From the NCBI GenBank assembly GCA_958421275.1, contig CATZLI010000006.1:1-64000 (forward strand): a stretch of DNA of 64,000 nucleotides, given 5' to 3'. This DNA comes from an uncultured Collinsella sp. GTDB taxonomy: Bacteria > Actinomycetota > Coriobacteriia > Coriobacteriales > Coriobacteriaceae. Made by a program: the position numbers and the translations under genes. This document shows, in pieces, positions 1-8,743 of this stretch (its first letter is position 1; each line of letters opens with the position of its first letter). The notes below the pieces were generated by a model that did no database searches, was not told where the DNA came from, and saw only the letters and a list, made by a program, of their open reading frames with translations.

Positions 1-24
1 CCGTGGGTTATACCCTAAGAGCAA

Positions 25-45
25 ACCACCCTTTTTAAGGGTGGT
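25..45 (+). other. Perfect hairpin just before the sugar transferase
   Basis: ACCACCCTT (25-33) and AAGGGTGGT (37-45) form a perfect 9-bp stem with a TTT loop, extendable by one A-T pair. A moderately T-rich stretch follows. It could be the terminator of the gene upstream of the window or an attenuator of the capsule operon. It sits inside the stretch where the start of the sugar transferase would be expected. Confidence 0.45.
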
Positions 46-75
46 TCTGATTTTGTTAAGAGGCTGTTTGACCTT

Positions 76-660
76 GTGTTCAGTCTTTTGATGAGTGTTC
101 TACTGCTTATTCCTATTGCTGTTGTGTGTGCACTCATTAGCCTTGAATCGCCCGGCAGTCCTATGTATGCGCAAGAGCGTGTTGGTAAGGGCGGAAAGAC
201 AATCAGGATTTTTAAGCTTCGCAGCATGGTCGCCGATGCTGGCAACGTGCAGAAGTATCTGAGCCCTGAGCAGCTGCATCAGTGGGAAGTCGAGCGCAAG
301 GTCGACGATGACCCCCGCATTACCAAGGTTGGTCTATTCATTCGCAAATGCTCTATCGACGAGATGCCTCAGTTTCTCAATGTGCTAAACGGCGACCTTT
401 CTGTTATTGGGCCTCGCCCCATTACAAGGGATGAGCTTGAACAGCATTTTACGGATGAGGAGAAGGCCGAACTGCTTTCTGTTCAGCCTGGCATTACTGG
501 GCTTTGGCAAGCAACGGATCGAAATGAAGCGACGTTCGAGAGCGGCTTGCGACAAAAGATTGAACTTCGTTACGTTCAAAACCGCTGTTTTCGCATGGAC
601 TGGAAATGCTTCACGGGCACCTTTGGTGCAATGTTCGGCAAGGAGAGGACGGGTCGTTAA
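76..660 (+). CDS. Undecaprenyl-phosphate sugar-1-phosphate transferase (WbaP/WcaJ C-terminal type), 5' end uncertain
   Basis: A bacterial sugar transferase of the short type, which starts polysaccharide repeat-unit assembly by putting a sugar-1-phosphate on undecaprenyl phosphate at the inner membrane face. Seen: a hydrophobic N-terminal segment, then YAQERVG, IFKLRSM, DEMPQFLNVLNGDLSVIGPRP and PGITGLWQ, the family signature blocks in the usual order; 194 aa from GTG 76. The family normally begins with a K-R-x-F-D motif just before the membrane segment. That motif (KRLFDL) is encoded in frame at 58-75, but no ATG, GTG or TTG lies between it and an in-frame TAA at 16. Either translation starts at GTG 76 (AAGAGG at 57-62, long spacing), at a rare codon, or the gene is 5'-truncated or frameshifted. 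Next gene begins one base after the stop. Confidence 0.75.
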   Translation: MFSLLMSVLLLIPIAVVCALISLESPGSPMYAQERVGKGGKTIRIFKLRSMVADAGNVQKYLSPEQLHQWEVERKVDDDPRITKVGLFIRKCSIDEMPQFLNVLNGDLSVIGPRPITRDELEQHFTDEEKAELLSVQPGITGLWQATDRNEATFESGLRQKIELRYVQNRCFRMDWKCFTGTFGAMFGKERTGR

Positions 661-1509
661 ATGCAGACAACTGATACTTGTTCTTACAGTGTATTGATGA
701 GCATTTACAAAAAAGAAAAACCCGCCTTTCTGATTCAGGCTTTAGACAGCATGCTAAATCAAACGGTTTCTCCTTCTGAAATCGTCATGGTCAAGGATGG
801 TCCGCTTACACGCGAGCTTGAAGACGTGCTTTCAGATTATGACTCTGAGCACCCAGGTCTCTTTAAATTTATTTCCTATGATGAAAATCATGGGCTGGGC
901 TATGCCTTGCGTCAAGGTATGCTCGCTTGCTCTAATGAAATCGTTGCACGTATGGATACAGACGATGTAGCTCGTTCTGACCGTATGGAAAAGCAGCTTG
1001 CCGCTATTAATAGAGGACTTGATATGGTCGGGAGCGACGTTGTTGAATTCGTTGAATCACCCGATAAGCCCATCGCTTCTACTGATCTTCCCAAGGGTAT
1101 GGATGCCATCTCCATCTACTCAAAAAGACGCAATCCCTTTCGCCACCCTCCGATGACATTTAGAAAGTCGAGGGTTATGGAGGCTGGTAACTACAGTTCT
1201 GATTTTCTATATTTCGAGGACTGGGATCTTTTTAATAGGATGCTCGCATGCGGCTGCAAGGCGGATAACCTAGGTGAACCGCTTGTGGCGATGCGCGTAA
1301 GCGAAGATTTTTATGCCCGTAGGGGAGGGATTCGCTACCTTAAATATGCCAAGGCTTTTAAAAAGGCACAGGTTGACCGTGGGTATTTCACCAAGCGAGA
1401 TTATTTTTGTTCCTATTACCCGCATGCAGTTGTTTGTTTGATGCCCAACTCGTTGCGCTCTTTCGTTTATCGTGTCGTACTCCGACGTAAGGGTGATAGG
1501 GTTGAGTAA
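661..1509 (+). CDS. Family 2 glycosyltransferase
   Basis: GT-A fold glycosyltransferase, probably adding one sugar of the capsule repeat unit on the cytoplasmic face. The first 110 residues carry the family core: SVLMSIYKKEKP nucleotide-binding strand, PSEIVMVKDG, and the DxD-type metal/nucleotide motif MDTDD near residue 100. Length 282 aa is typical of the AmsE/WaaV-like group. It starts directly after the sugar transferase stop and its own stop overlaps the next gene, so it is translated as part of the operon. Donor and acceptor sugars cannot be read from the sequence. Confidence 0.85.
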   Translation: MQTTDTCSYSVLMSIYKKEKPAFLIQALDSMLNQTVSPSEIVMVKDGPLTRELEDVLSDYDSEHPGLFKFISYDENHGLGYALRQGMLACSNEIVARMDTDDVARSDRMEKQLAAINRGLDMVGSDVVEFVESPDKPIASTDLPKGMDAISIYSKRRNPFRHPPMTFRKSRVMEAGNYSSDFLYFEDWDLFNRMLACGCKADNLGEPLVAMRVSEDFYARRGGIRYLKYAKAFKKAQVDRGYFTKRDYFCSYYPHAVVCLMPNSLRSFVYRVVLRRKGDRVE

Positions 1510-2674
1510 GATTGTATGCAAAGTCCCTGCGCCGATTTCTTATTCGACTGGTAAACGTGTGCTCTGCTATGCGGAGGCATGGGGCCAAGGCGGGATCGAG
1601 ACTTTTCTCATGGAGCTCTTTCGCCGGCTGCAAGGAAATGGCGTTTCTTTTTCGCTGTACTCATGCTGGGACTGGAATGACTCATTTGACGATGAGCTTG
1701 CTAAGTTGGGAATCGATCGTTATACGGTTTTCTCTGGTTATAAACCTGGACAGCTTAAGAGGCTCTGCGATGGATCCAAGGGATTTGCTGAACTGGCAAA
1801 TGCCATGAGTCCAGATGCGGTCTATATCAACACCATGAACGGCATGGGGTTCCTCTACTCCGAGGTTGCAATGAAGTGCTGTGTTCCCGTGCGCGTTGTC
1901 CATTCTCATAACTCGGCCTTTGGATCTGGACAAGCAGCGGCTAAGGCGGTTATGCATGCCTTTGGAAAAACCGTTCTCAGCGGCAGCGCTACCGCTTGCC
2001 TTGCCTGTTCGAGTGATGCTGGTCGTTATCTTTTCGGCAATCGCCCATTCGAGGTCGTTAACAATGGGATTGATACTGAGCGCTTTAGATTCGATGCTGC
2101 AGCTCGTGCTGAGATTCGCGAAAGCTTCGATATTCCACAGAATGCGTTCTTATTTGGTAACATCGGACGTATCGCTGAGGTAAAGAATCCCTTCTTTCAG
2201 ATTAGGGTTTTCGCTGAGGTTCTAAAGCGTGAGCCAAATTCTTATTACCTGATGGTGGGCGAGGGGGATTTGCGTCCGCAGGTCGAAGAATTGGTTGACG
2301 AGCTGGCCATTAGAGAAAAAGTCATTATGCCGGGATATCTTCCCGATCCGGCTCCCGTCTACTCGGCCCTTGATTGTTTTCTTATGCCATCGCTATTTGA
2401 GGGACTTGCGATTGTGCGTATTGAGGCTCAATGCTCAGGCTGCACCATTGTATGCTCGGAGGCTTTGCCTTCGGAGGCTCATGTGACGGATGTCGAAGCC
2501 TCACTACCGCTCTCTGCCGGTGAGCCTGCCTGGGCGGATAGGGCCGTTGAGATGGTTCGAATGTCGATAGATAGGGATATCTACGCCGCACTTGTTCGCA
2601 GTGCGGGTTTTGATGCAGACCACTGCGCGTCTATTGTCCGAAAGCATTTGTTGGATAGGGTTAGTTGTGATTAA
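1502..2674 (+). CDS. Family 4 glycosyltransferase (capsule)
   Basis: GT-B fold retaining glycosyltransferase of about 390 aa. Seen: an N-terminal Rossmann domain (GQGGIETFLMELFRRL, VVHSHNS) and a C-terminal domain with NIGRIAEVKNP, LMVGEGDL and the E-x7-E nucleotide-sugar motif in FEGLAIVRIE. TTG 1502 is chosen as start because TAAGGG at 1488-1493 sits 8 bases ahead; the longer GTG 1472 reading has no such site. The start overlaps the upstream stop by 8 bases. Paralogous to the following gene (both have the YLFGN...VNNGID/INNGIC stretch), suggesting duplication. Confidence 0.85.
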   Translation: MSKIVCKVPAPISYSTGKRVLCYAEAWGQGGIETFLMELFRRLQGNGVSFSLYSCWDWNDSFDDELAKLGIDRYTVFSGYKPGQLKRLCDGSKGFAELANAMSPDAVYINTMNGMGFLYSEVAMKCCVPVRVVHSHNSAFGSGQAAAKAVMHAFGKTVLSGSATACLACSSDAGRYLFGNRPFEVVNNGIDTERFRFDAAARAEIRESFDIPQNAFLFGNIGRIAEVKNPFFQIRVFAEVLKREPNSYYLMVGEGDLRPQVEELVDELAIREKVIMPGYLPDPAPVYSALDCFLMPSLFEGLAIVRIEAQCSGCTIVCSEALPSEAHVTDVEASLPLSAGEPAWADRAVEMVRMSIDRDIYAALVRSAGFDADHCASIVRKHLLDRVSCD

Positions 2675-3800
2675 AGTTCTTCAGATAGTGCCTTCGCTTG
2701 CATCGGATTCAGGCGTGACCCGCTTTGTTCTCAACATGAATCGATATATCGATAGGGACCGTTTCCATTTTGATTTTTTTCATCATTCGTCTGAATCGGG
2801 TCGGCTTATTTTTCCCAACAGTCTTGACGATGAATTGAAGGCAGAAGGTTCTTCAGTATACGTTGTCTCGCATGGTAAAACGTCACCCTTTGAGTTTGCT
2901 CGCGAGGCGACCGATGTTCTAGGAAAAGTTGCAAGTAAGTATGACATCGCACATTGCCATGTGCCTAATAATGCTTTCGTAACCCTTCGAGCGTGCCGGC
3001 GCGCCGGTGTGGGTGTGCGAGTTATCCACAGTCACCTTAATAGTTCATCCGACAATGCTATCCATCGCTTGCGAAACGCCCCGCTTATTGCGTTCGGTAA
3101 GCGTTTTGCAAATGCATATTCTGCCTGTTCTAACGAAGCGGGCAAATACTTGTTTGGCAATGTGCCTTTTGAACTCATAAACAACGGTATTTGTCTTGAT
3201 GATTTTGCATATAGCATTAACGCCCGTGAAAACCTGCGTGCAGAACTTGGTATTTCTGAGAACGCTCCGGTGATAGGTTGCGTGGGACGCTTCGTTAAAC
3301 AAAAGAACTATTCTTTTGCTATTGATGCGTTTGCGACTTATATCAAAGTGGTGCCGGAAGCTCGCTTGGTTATTCTCGGCGATGGAGAGGGGCGTCGTGC
3401 GCTTGAAGACAAGATTGCTTCTCTTGGTCTTTCAGACAAAGTGTTTTTGCCAGGTGTTCGTAGCGATGTCGCTCGCTTTTATTCGGTTTTTGACGTGTTC
3501 TTTATGCCTTCCCTATATGAAGGACTGCCCATTTCTGCTGTCGAGGCCCAGGCGGCTGGCTTGCCGTGCGTGTTTTCGACGAATGTTCCCGCCGAAAGCG
3601 ATGTTGCTGGGAATGGCAGGTTTGTCGATCTGGAATCTTCACTGGAAGACTGGGCCACGGAACTATCTGCCGCTATCGAAGACGGGCGCGACGCATTCGC
3701 TGGAGAAAGGTTGGCTAAGGCCGGCTATTCCGCAGAGGCAAATGCAGAAAAACTGATGGAGTATTATGAGGAACTTTTGAAACGGGTTTCTGGTAAGTGA
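2667..3800 (+). CDS. Family 4 glycosyltransferase (capsule), paralogue of upstream gene
   Basis: GT-B fold glycosyltransferase, 377 aa. IKVLQIVPSL begins the N-terminal Rossmann domain, with the glycine-type SGVTRFVLNMN loop; the C-terminal domain shows GCVGRFVKQKN, VILGDGEG and the E-x7-E motif in YEGLPISAVE. GTG 2667 is preferred (ATAGGG six bases upstream) over a longer reading from 2592; it overlaps the previous stop by 8 bases. It resembles EpsF/WbnH-like capsule transferases. Sugar specificity is unknown. Confidence 0.85.
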   Translation: MIKVLQIVPSLASDSGVTRFVLNMNRYIDRDRFHFDFFHHSSESGRLIFPNSLDDELKAEGSSVYVVSHGKTSPFEFAREATDVLGKVASKYDIAHCHVPNNAFVTLRACRRAGVGVRVIHSHLNSSSDNAIHRLRNAPLIAFGKRFANAYSACSNEAGKYLFGNVPFELINNGICLDDFAYSINARENLRAELGISENAPVIGCVGRFVKQKNYSFAIDAFATYIKVVPEARLVILGDGEGRRALEDKIASLGLSDKVFLPGVRSDVARFYSVFDVFFMPSLYEGLPISAVEAQAAGLPCVFSTNVPAESDVAGNGRFVDLESSLEDWATELSAAIEDGRDAFAGERLAKAGYSAEANAEKLMEYYEELLKRVSGK

Positions 3801-3818
3801 GTGGCGGGGTCAATAATA

Positions 3819-5075
3819 ATGAAACAAGGTGTAAGGCAAACTGGCGTGAGGGCTAAGAATTCAGTTCATCCGTATAGTCATATTGGCTGGATGGCGCTTA
3901 GTGACAATTCGACATTTCCAGATAATTATAAAAAGTCGTATTTATTCGCATTTTCGTTGTATTTTATCGCCTACAACCTAAATTTCACTTCCTTTCGCGA
4001 CCTTAGCTTTCTTCATCTTGATTTGTTTTATCTTGGAGTCAGGGCGTTTTGCACGGTAGTTTTGACAGCTCATATTTTGCGTTTGGGTTTTTCACGGTGG
4101 CAGATTGCTCTGTTTTCTATCTGTGCCTGCGTGGTTATCTCGTCAACAGCGTTTTCGGGAAGTTGGAATATTTTCTTGCTCTTCCTGTTTGTTGTTGCCG
4201 GAAAAGGTGTTGACGTTCGCGATGTTGCTTCAGTTTCTTTCTGGTGCTCGCTCGGAGTAATTCTTGTAACGGTATCGGCGGCTAGCGCTGGTTATATTTC
4301 GTCGATTACGATGAATTCTCTAAACAACACGCTTAGGCAGGCTCCTGGTTTCACACATCCCAACAGTCTTGGTGTCCTTTTGCTTTCTATGACATGTGCT
4401 TTTACGGTTCTGCGGTTTCGAAAAGCAACCATTGTTGACGTGATATTTTACGGTTGTATGTACTACTTGTGCCGTGTTGTGGTTTTTTCTAGAACTTCAG
4501 CTCTATGCATACTGTTATTAGCATTTTTGGCAATTCTTGCAACCCTCTTGAGGGGAAAAGCTTTCGATCGATTGCTCATTGCACTGGGAATCGGTGCTTT
4601 CATTATTTTGAGTCTGTCGACTTATTATTTTATGTATTCCTATAATCCTTCTGTAGGCTGGATGCGTGAGCTCGATTCTGTTCTTTCGGCAAGACTTGCC
4701 TTAATGCATTATTTTACAGTTTCGTTTCCGCCGTTGCCGTTCGGGTTTGATTTCGATGATGCCTTTATTCGATTTGGCAGTTTCAGTACCTTTTTGGTTG
4801 ATAATGCATATGCGCATATAGTTCTTGAGTCGGGTATCCTTGTGGCTATTCTTATGTATGTTGCATGGCTTGCAACACTTGTGCAAGCTTTTCGTTGCGG
4901 CAAGCTAAGCCCGGCTATATTCGGTTTAATCATCTTTTCATTCGTTGCTTTTTGTGAGACCTCTGCTTTCTTTATCTGTATCAACTTTAATTTAATCGGT
5001 ATTTCCGAGGCTCTTTACTCTATGCAGCGAGAGCATTCAGGTTCGACTTGCAAAGATGAGGTTTTTCATGGCTAG
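3819..5075 (+). CDS. Wzy-like O-antigen/capsule polymerase
   Basis: Integral membrane protein of about 418 aa with roughly ten hydrophobic segments and a large polar loop in the C-terminal half, the layout of Wzy polymerases that join repeat units on the outer face of the membrane. Wzy proteins share little sequence, so the call rests on topology, length and on the presence of a flippase and transferases in the same cluster. ATG 3819 has GGCGGGG nine bases upstream; a longer reading from GTG 3801 is possible. The stop overlaps the next gene by 8 bases. Markedly T-rich codons. Confidence 0.7.
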   Translation: MKQGVRQTGVRAKNSVHPYSHIGWMALSDNSTFPDNYKKSYLFAFSLYFIAYNLNFTSFRDLSFLHLDLFYLGVRAFCTVVLTAHILRLGFSRWQIALFSICACVVISSTAFSGSWNIFLLFLFVVAGKGVDVRDVASVSFWCSLGVILVTVSAASAGYISSITMNSLNNTLRQAPGFTHPNSLGVLLLSMTCAFTVLRFRKATIVDVIFYGCMYYLCRVVVFSRTSALCILLLAFLAILATLLRGKAFDRLLIALGIGAFIILSLSTYYFMYSYNPSVGWMRELDSVLSARLALMHYFTVSFPPLPFGFDFDDAFIRFGSFSTFLVDNAYAHIVLESGILVAILMYVAWLATLVQAFRCGKLSPAIFGLIIFSFVAFCETSAFFICINFNLIGISEALYSMQREHSGSTCKDEVFHG

Positions 5076-5733
5076 AGACTATTTTGGGATTATCCAGAGG
5101 AAGATTCGCGAGCAGACTAATCCTTTATTTGTAAAGAGTCGTCGTCAGCGTTTAAATCGTTGCGATTTTTCTATTATTTCAAATAATTGTTGGGGTGGGT
5201 CTGTCTACCGCTATTTTGGACTTCCGTACCAGTCGCCGACGGCAGGTCTTTATTTTTTCGCTTCCGATTACGTTAGGTTCTCCGCGAACCTCAGACACTA
5301 CCTTGCTTCACCCCTCGAGTTTATCGATGCTCATGAATCATTGCATTGGGACGTTTTGAAGAATCGAGGGGAAGTTGATAAACCGATTGCCTTAATCGAT
5401 GATATTGAGATTGTTTTTCTTCACTATTCAACAGCGAAGGAGGCTGCTGAAAAGTGGTACAGACGTATTGACCGACTCAATTGGAACAACCTGTTTATCA
5501 AGTTTAGCCAGATGAATAGTTGTACCGAGGAAGATCTCCGTAAGTTCGATGAGATCAGTTTTCCCAACAAACTATGTTTCACTGCGACACGTCGACCTGA
5601 TTTAGAATGTGCTGTCTTTCATCCTGCCTCGGTTAATGAAGGTCAGATACTAAACGATACAGACAGATTCTCGCAAGGTCTTGATCTGTATGATTGGTTA
5701 AATCGTGAGCCCGCTTCCTATCCCTTTGGATAA
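5068..5733 (+). CDS. DUF1919-family exopolysaccharide protein
   Basis: 221 aa, soluble. The stretch CDFSIISNNCWGGSVYRYFGLPYQSPTAGL followed by YVRFSANLRHYL matches what I know of the DUF1919 family found in capsule clusters, whose members are thought to act as transferases but whose reaction is not established. ATG 5068 is chosen because GATGAGG lies six bases upstream and it gives the 8-base overlap (ATGGCTAG) with the polymerase stop seen at other junctions here. No signal peptide. Confidence 0.7.
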   Translation: MARDYFGIIQRKIREQTNPLFVKSRRQRLNRCDFSIISNNCWGGSVYRYFGLPYQSPTAGLYFFASDYVRFSANLRHYLASPLEFIDAHESLHWDVLKNRGEVDKPIALIDDIEIVFLHYSTAKEAAEKWYRRIDRLNWNNLFIKFSQMNSCTEEDLRKFDEISFPNKLCFTATRRPDLECAVFHPASVNEGQILNDTDRFSQGLDLYDWLNREPASYPFG

Positions 5734-5765
5734 ATAATCGATTTGTGAATTGGCTTGGAGTTACT

Positions 5766-6494
5766 TTGATACCAAAGAAGATTCATTACATATGGTTGGG
5801 CGGAAACCCGCTTCCGCCATTAGCAAAAAAGTGCCTTTCTTCCTGGCGTAAATTTATGCCTGATTATGAGATTGTGCGATGGGACGAGTCGAATTTAGAC
5901 TTTGGCCTCTGTGAGTATGCTTGCGAAGCATATAAAGCTAAAAAGTGGGCATTTGCCAGTGATTACGCTCGGTTTAAGATTCTCTACGAGCAGGGCGGCA
6001 TATACCTCGATACTGACGTGGAAGTTATTCGTTCGTTGGAGCCCATTCTCGAACGAGGTCCATACATGGGATTCGAGGTTGACTGCAGCGAGACAACTAA
6101 AGGAACGGTTGCTTCTGGGCTTGGCCTGGCGGCCAATCCTGGGCTTGGCCTGTATAGGGACATCCTTGATTCTTACGAACAGGATCATTTTATCAAAGAT
6201 GATGGAAGTTACGACCTTACTACAGTCGTTGATAGGGTGACTGATATCCTCCGTGAAAAAGGGCTTCGTGACGTCCCCGGAATTCAAGAAGTCGCTGGCG
6301 TGCGTATTTATCCGAGTGAATATTTTTGTCCGAAAGACCCTATAAATTCTCGCTTAATACTTACCGAAAACAGCTATTCAATTCATCATTATGATGGATC
6401 TTGGACGACGAGTAAGCAAAGGATCCATAAGAGAATTTCTTATCTAATTGGTCCAAAAGCGACCACTGCTTTAAAAAAACTTGTCGGACGATAG
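5766..6494 (+). CDS. Family 32-like glycosyltransferase (DXD sugar-binding)
   Basis: 242 aa enzyme of the Gly_transf_sug (OCH1-like, GT32) type. Seen: IPKKIHYIWLGG at the N-terminus, the substrate motif FASDYARFKILYEQGGIYLDTDVE with the D-x-D (DTD) metal site, and a C-terminal HHYDGSW typical of the family. TTG 5766 is chosen because TTGGAG lies five bases ahead and the conserved IPKKIHYIW would otherwise follow a non-conserved seven-residue extension from GTG 5745. Likely adds a hexose to the capsule repeat unit. Confidence 0.85.
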   Translation: MIPKKIHYIWLGGNPLPPLAKKCLSSWRKFMPDYEIVRWDESNLDFGLCEYACEAYKAKKWAFASDYARFKILYEQGGIYLDTDVEVIRSLEPILERGPYMGFEVDCSETTKGTVASGLGLAANPGLGLYRDILDSYEQDHFIKDDGSYDLTTVVDRVTDILREKGLRDVPGIQEVAGVRIYPSEYFCPKDPINSRLILTENSYSIHHYDGSWTTSKQRIHKRISYLIGPKATTALKKLVGR

Positions 6495-6502
6495 GTGAGG
6501 AT

Positions 6503-7618
6503 GTGGCTTACAAAGACCCGGAGACGTTTGGCATTGGCTCAAGTGGGTTCAACGCCATCAGTGTCATCATTCCCGCTTATCAGGCAGAGGAGACCATAGA
6601 ACGTAGCGTCACTAGTGCACTTTCGATTGGTCCTGCTCTTCGTGAGATTGTTGTAGTTGATGACGGGTCGACTGATGACACGAGTGTAATTGTGGCACGG
6701 CTTGCGAATTGCGATGACCGGGTAAGGTTAATTCGTCAGCAAAATAAAGGTCGTTCTGCTGCGCGCAATGTTGGGTTGGCGGCGGCTCATGGTTCTTGGA
6801 TTATGTTCCTTGATGCCGACGATTATCTGTTCCCGGGTGACTATGAGGTGCTAATTGATGCGGCTGTTATAAATGACCTTGGCCTTATTATTTGCCAGCA
6901 TTCGTGTTCTGATGCTGGCAAAACGGAGGTACGGGATATGAGAACGTCTCTGTCTGATATATCGGTTGTTTCCGCCGATTCGCTCAAACGGGTTATGGTT
7001 GATGGTGGATGGAGCGGCTTTGTGAAGGATGCGGAACGCTATGAATTCAATGCTGCTTGGTCTCGTTTGTACCGGCATGATCTGATTAGTGAGGCCGTCA
7101 ATCGCTTGGGTACGAATTTTGCGCCTTTTCCTTTGGGGCTTAGGTTTTCGGAAGATCGCCTCTTTAATCTTGAGTATCTTTGGCTGCTCGAGAATGGTAA
7201 GGTGGCATTTTTGCCGTTTTGCGCGTATCACTGGGATGTTGACAGGTCCGCTACGTGCGGCGTCGTGCGTCCACAGGACGTTGACTCACTTGTGCGTTAC
7301 GCGGCTGTTGTCGAGGTCATGCGTGACCGTGGCCTATTTGGAGAGCGAGAGGCTCGACTTCTTTTGGCACGTGAGTTTATGGGACAGTTTAACAGGGCGA
7401 CTAAGTCGGGCTCGTTGCTTTCGGAAGTTCAGGAGGCGTGGTTCAGAGCTTTCGATGCCGTGTGGCTGCGCGAACACCTTGTGGAGTGTCCCCGGGATAG
7501 TTTGGGGATGCACGGTGAGTGGCGTCTTGCTTGGGAACTCCTCTCGAAAGGTAAGTTGCATGCTGCATTCGTGATTTACGGTGCGCTAGCGAGGGTTCGT
7601 GTTGCGATTAAACACTGA
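6503..7618 (+). CDS. Family 2 glycosyltransferase
   Basis: 371 aa GT-A glycosyltransferase. Seen: VIIPAYQAEETIERSVTSAL, EIVVVDDGSTDDT and the metal/nucleotide motif FLDADD in the first 120 residues, then a family-variable C-terminal half. Starts at GTG 6503 eight bases after the previous stop, with GGTGAGG at 6494-6500 rather close to the start; a few codons downstream could also serve. Followed by a 69-base gap, AT-rich, before the next gene. Confidence 0.85.
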   Translation: MAYKDPETFGIGSSGFNAISVIIPAYQAEETIERSVTSALSIGPALREIVVVDDGSTDDTSVIVARLANCDDRVRLIRQQNKGRSAARNVGLAAAHGSWIMFLDADDYLFPGDYEVLIDAAVINDLGLIICQHSCSDAGKTEVRDMRTSLSDISVVSADSLKRVMVDGGWSGFVKDAERYEFNAAWSRLYRHDLISEAVNRLGTNFAPFPLGLRFSEDRLFNLEYLWLLENGKVAFLPFCAYHWDVDRSATCGVVRPQDVDSLVRYAAVVEVMRDRGLFGEREARLLLAREFMGQFNRATKSGSLLSEVQEAWFRAFDAVWLREHLVECPRDSLGMHGEWRLAWELLSKGKLHAAFVIYGALARVRVAIKH

Positions 7619-7687
7619 CCCCATTTGTATTTGCCACATGGCCTCCATGTATATTTTTGTTTTAATTAAGATATTGGGTGTGAGATA

Positions 7688-8743
7688 TTGAAATCGGCAA
7701 TTTTAACAATTCAGAGTGTTAACTATGGAAATAGGCTTCAGAACTATGCCTTGCAGACTGTTTTGGAGCGCTGCGGCAATAGCGTAGAGTCGCTTGGGCG
7801 TGAGGCCGGCTTTCGTGGCTCGACAGCTACAAAGTTAAAAACAGTAAAACGTAAGCTAGGCGCATTAGGACATCGTGGTGACAAACTCGGATCCTTTAGG
7901 CGCTTCGATATGCAATTCGTTGCCTTTTCGAAGTCAATAGTTTCAAAAGAGTATTCTTCTCCTGGTCTAGCATCTTCTTACGATAATTTTGTCATTGGCT
8001 CCGACCAGGTTTGGAATCCCGATTTCGATTTTAATAGTGAGTTGGAATACCTGCCGATGGTCCCTTCAGAGAAGAAAATTGCCTATGCCGCCAGCTTCGG
8101 TGTGAGCGAGATCACGGAGAACCGTAAAAAAACTGCCGAGTTGCTTGATGGAATCAAATCCATTTCCGTCCGTGAGGCTGCGGGTGCAAATATTGTTCAT
8201 GATCTTACTGGTCGCGATGTTCCTGTAGTTCTTGATCCGACATTGTTGCTTGATCCAGCAGACTGGCAAAAGGTCTCTGTCAAACCTGAAAAGGTGGACT
8301 GCAGCAGTCCCTACGTGTTCAAATACGTTCTCGGAAACGATATTAATGATGAGCGCATTGCTGCTCTCGCCGCCTCACGAGGTCTCGAGGTCATCGATGT
8401 CATGGACGACGCACTTGCCATTGGTCCATCTGAGTTCGTTTGGCTCATCGCCCACAGCGATCTCGTGTGTACCGATTCCTTCCATGCGAGTGTATTTGCG
8501 TTGCTGCACCATAGGCCTCTCGCCGTGTATGAACGCGTTAGCGCCGATGCCGACATGTCCTCGCGTTTCGATACGCTTTGCTCCAATTTTGGACTCGTTG
8601 GACATCGTTCCTCTGAGGCGGCTTTTGGTGAGGAGGCCATCTTCAGTACTGATTGGGATGGTGTAGAGATGCGTCTCGCTGCGCTTCGTGAGTCCTCGCT
8701 TGCTTGGCTTCGGGGCGCGCTAGACGGTGTTGCTCGTGGCTAG
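7688..8743 (+). CDS. Polysaccharide pyruvyl transferase family protein
   Basis: 351 aa. Members of this family (CsaB/WcaK type) transfer pyruvate from phosphoenolpyruvate to a sugar as a ketal, giving the capsule a negative charge. Seen: NYGNRLQNYALQTVL at the N-terminus (typical N-x-G-D/N-x-L-x-Y-AL), FVIGSDQVWNPD, the SVREAAG strand, and the C-terminal DLVCTDSFHASVFALL block with the conserved T-D-S-F-H. Begins at TTG 7688; the alternatives are not better. Its stop overlaps the flippase start by 8 bases. Confidence 0.85.
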   Translation: MKSAILTIQSVNYGNRLQNYALQTVLERCGNSVESLGREAGFRGSTATKLKTVKRKLGALGHRGDKLGSFRRFDMQFVAFSKSIVSKEYSSPGLASSYDNFVIGSDQVWNPDFDFNSELEYLPMVPSEKKIAYAASFGVSEITENRKKTAELLDGIKSISVREAAGANIVHDLTGRDVPVVLDPTLLLDPADWQKVSVKPEKVDCSSPYVFKYVLGNDINDERIAALAASRGLEVIDVMDDALAIGPSEFVWLIAHSDLVCTDSFHASVFALLHHRPLAVYERVSADADMSSRFDTLCSNFGLVGHRSSEAAFGEEAIFSTDWDGVEMRLAALRESSLAWLRGALDGVARG

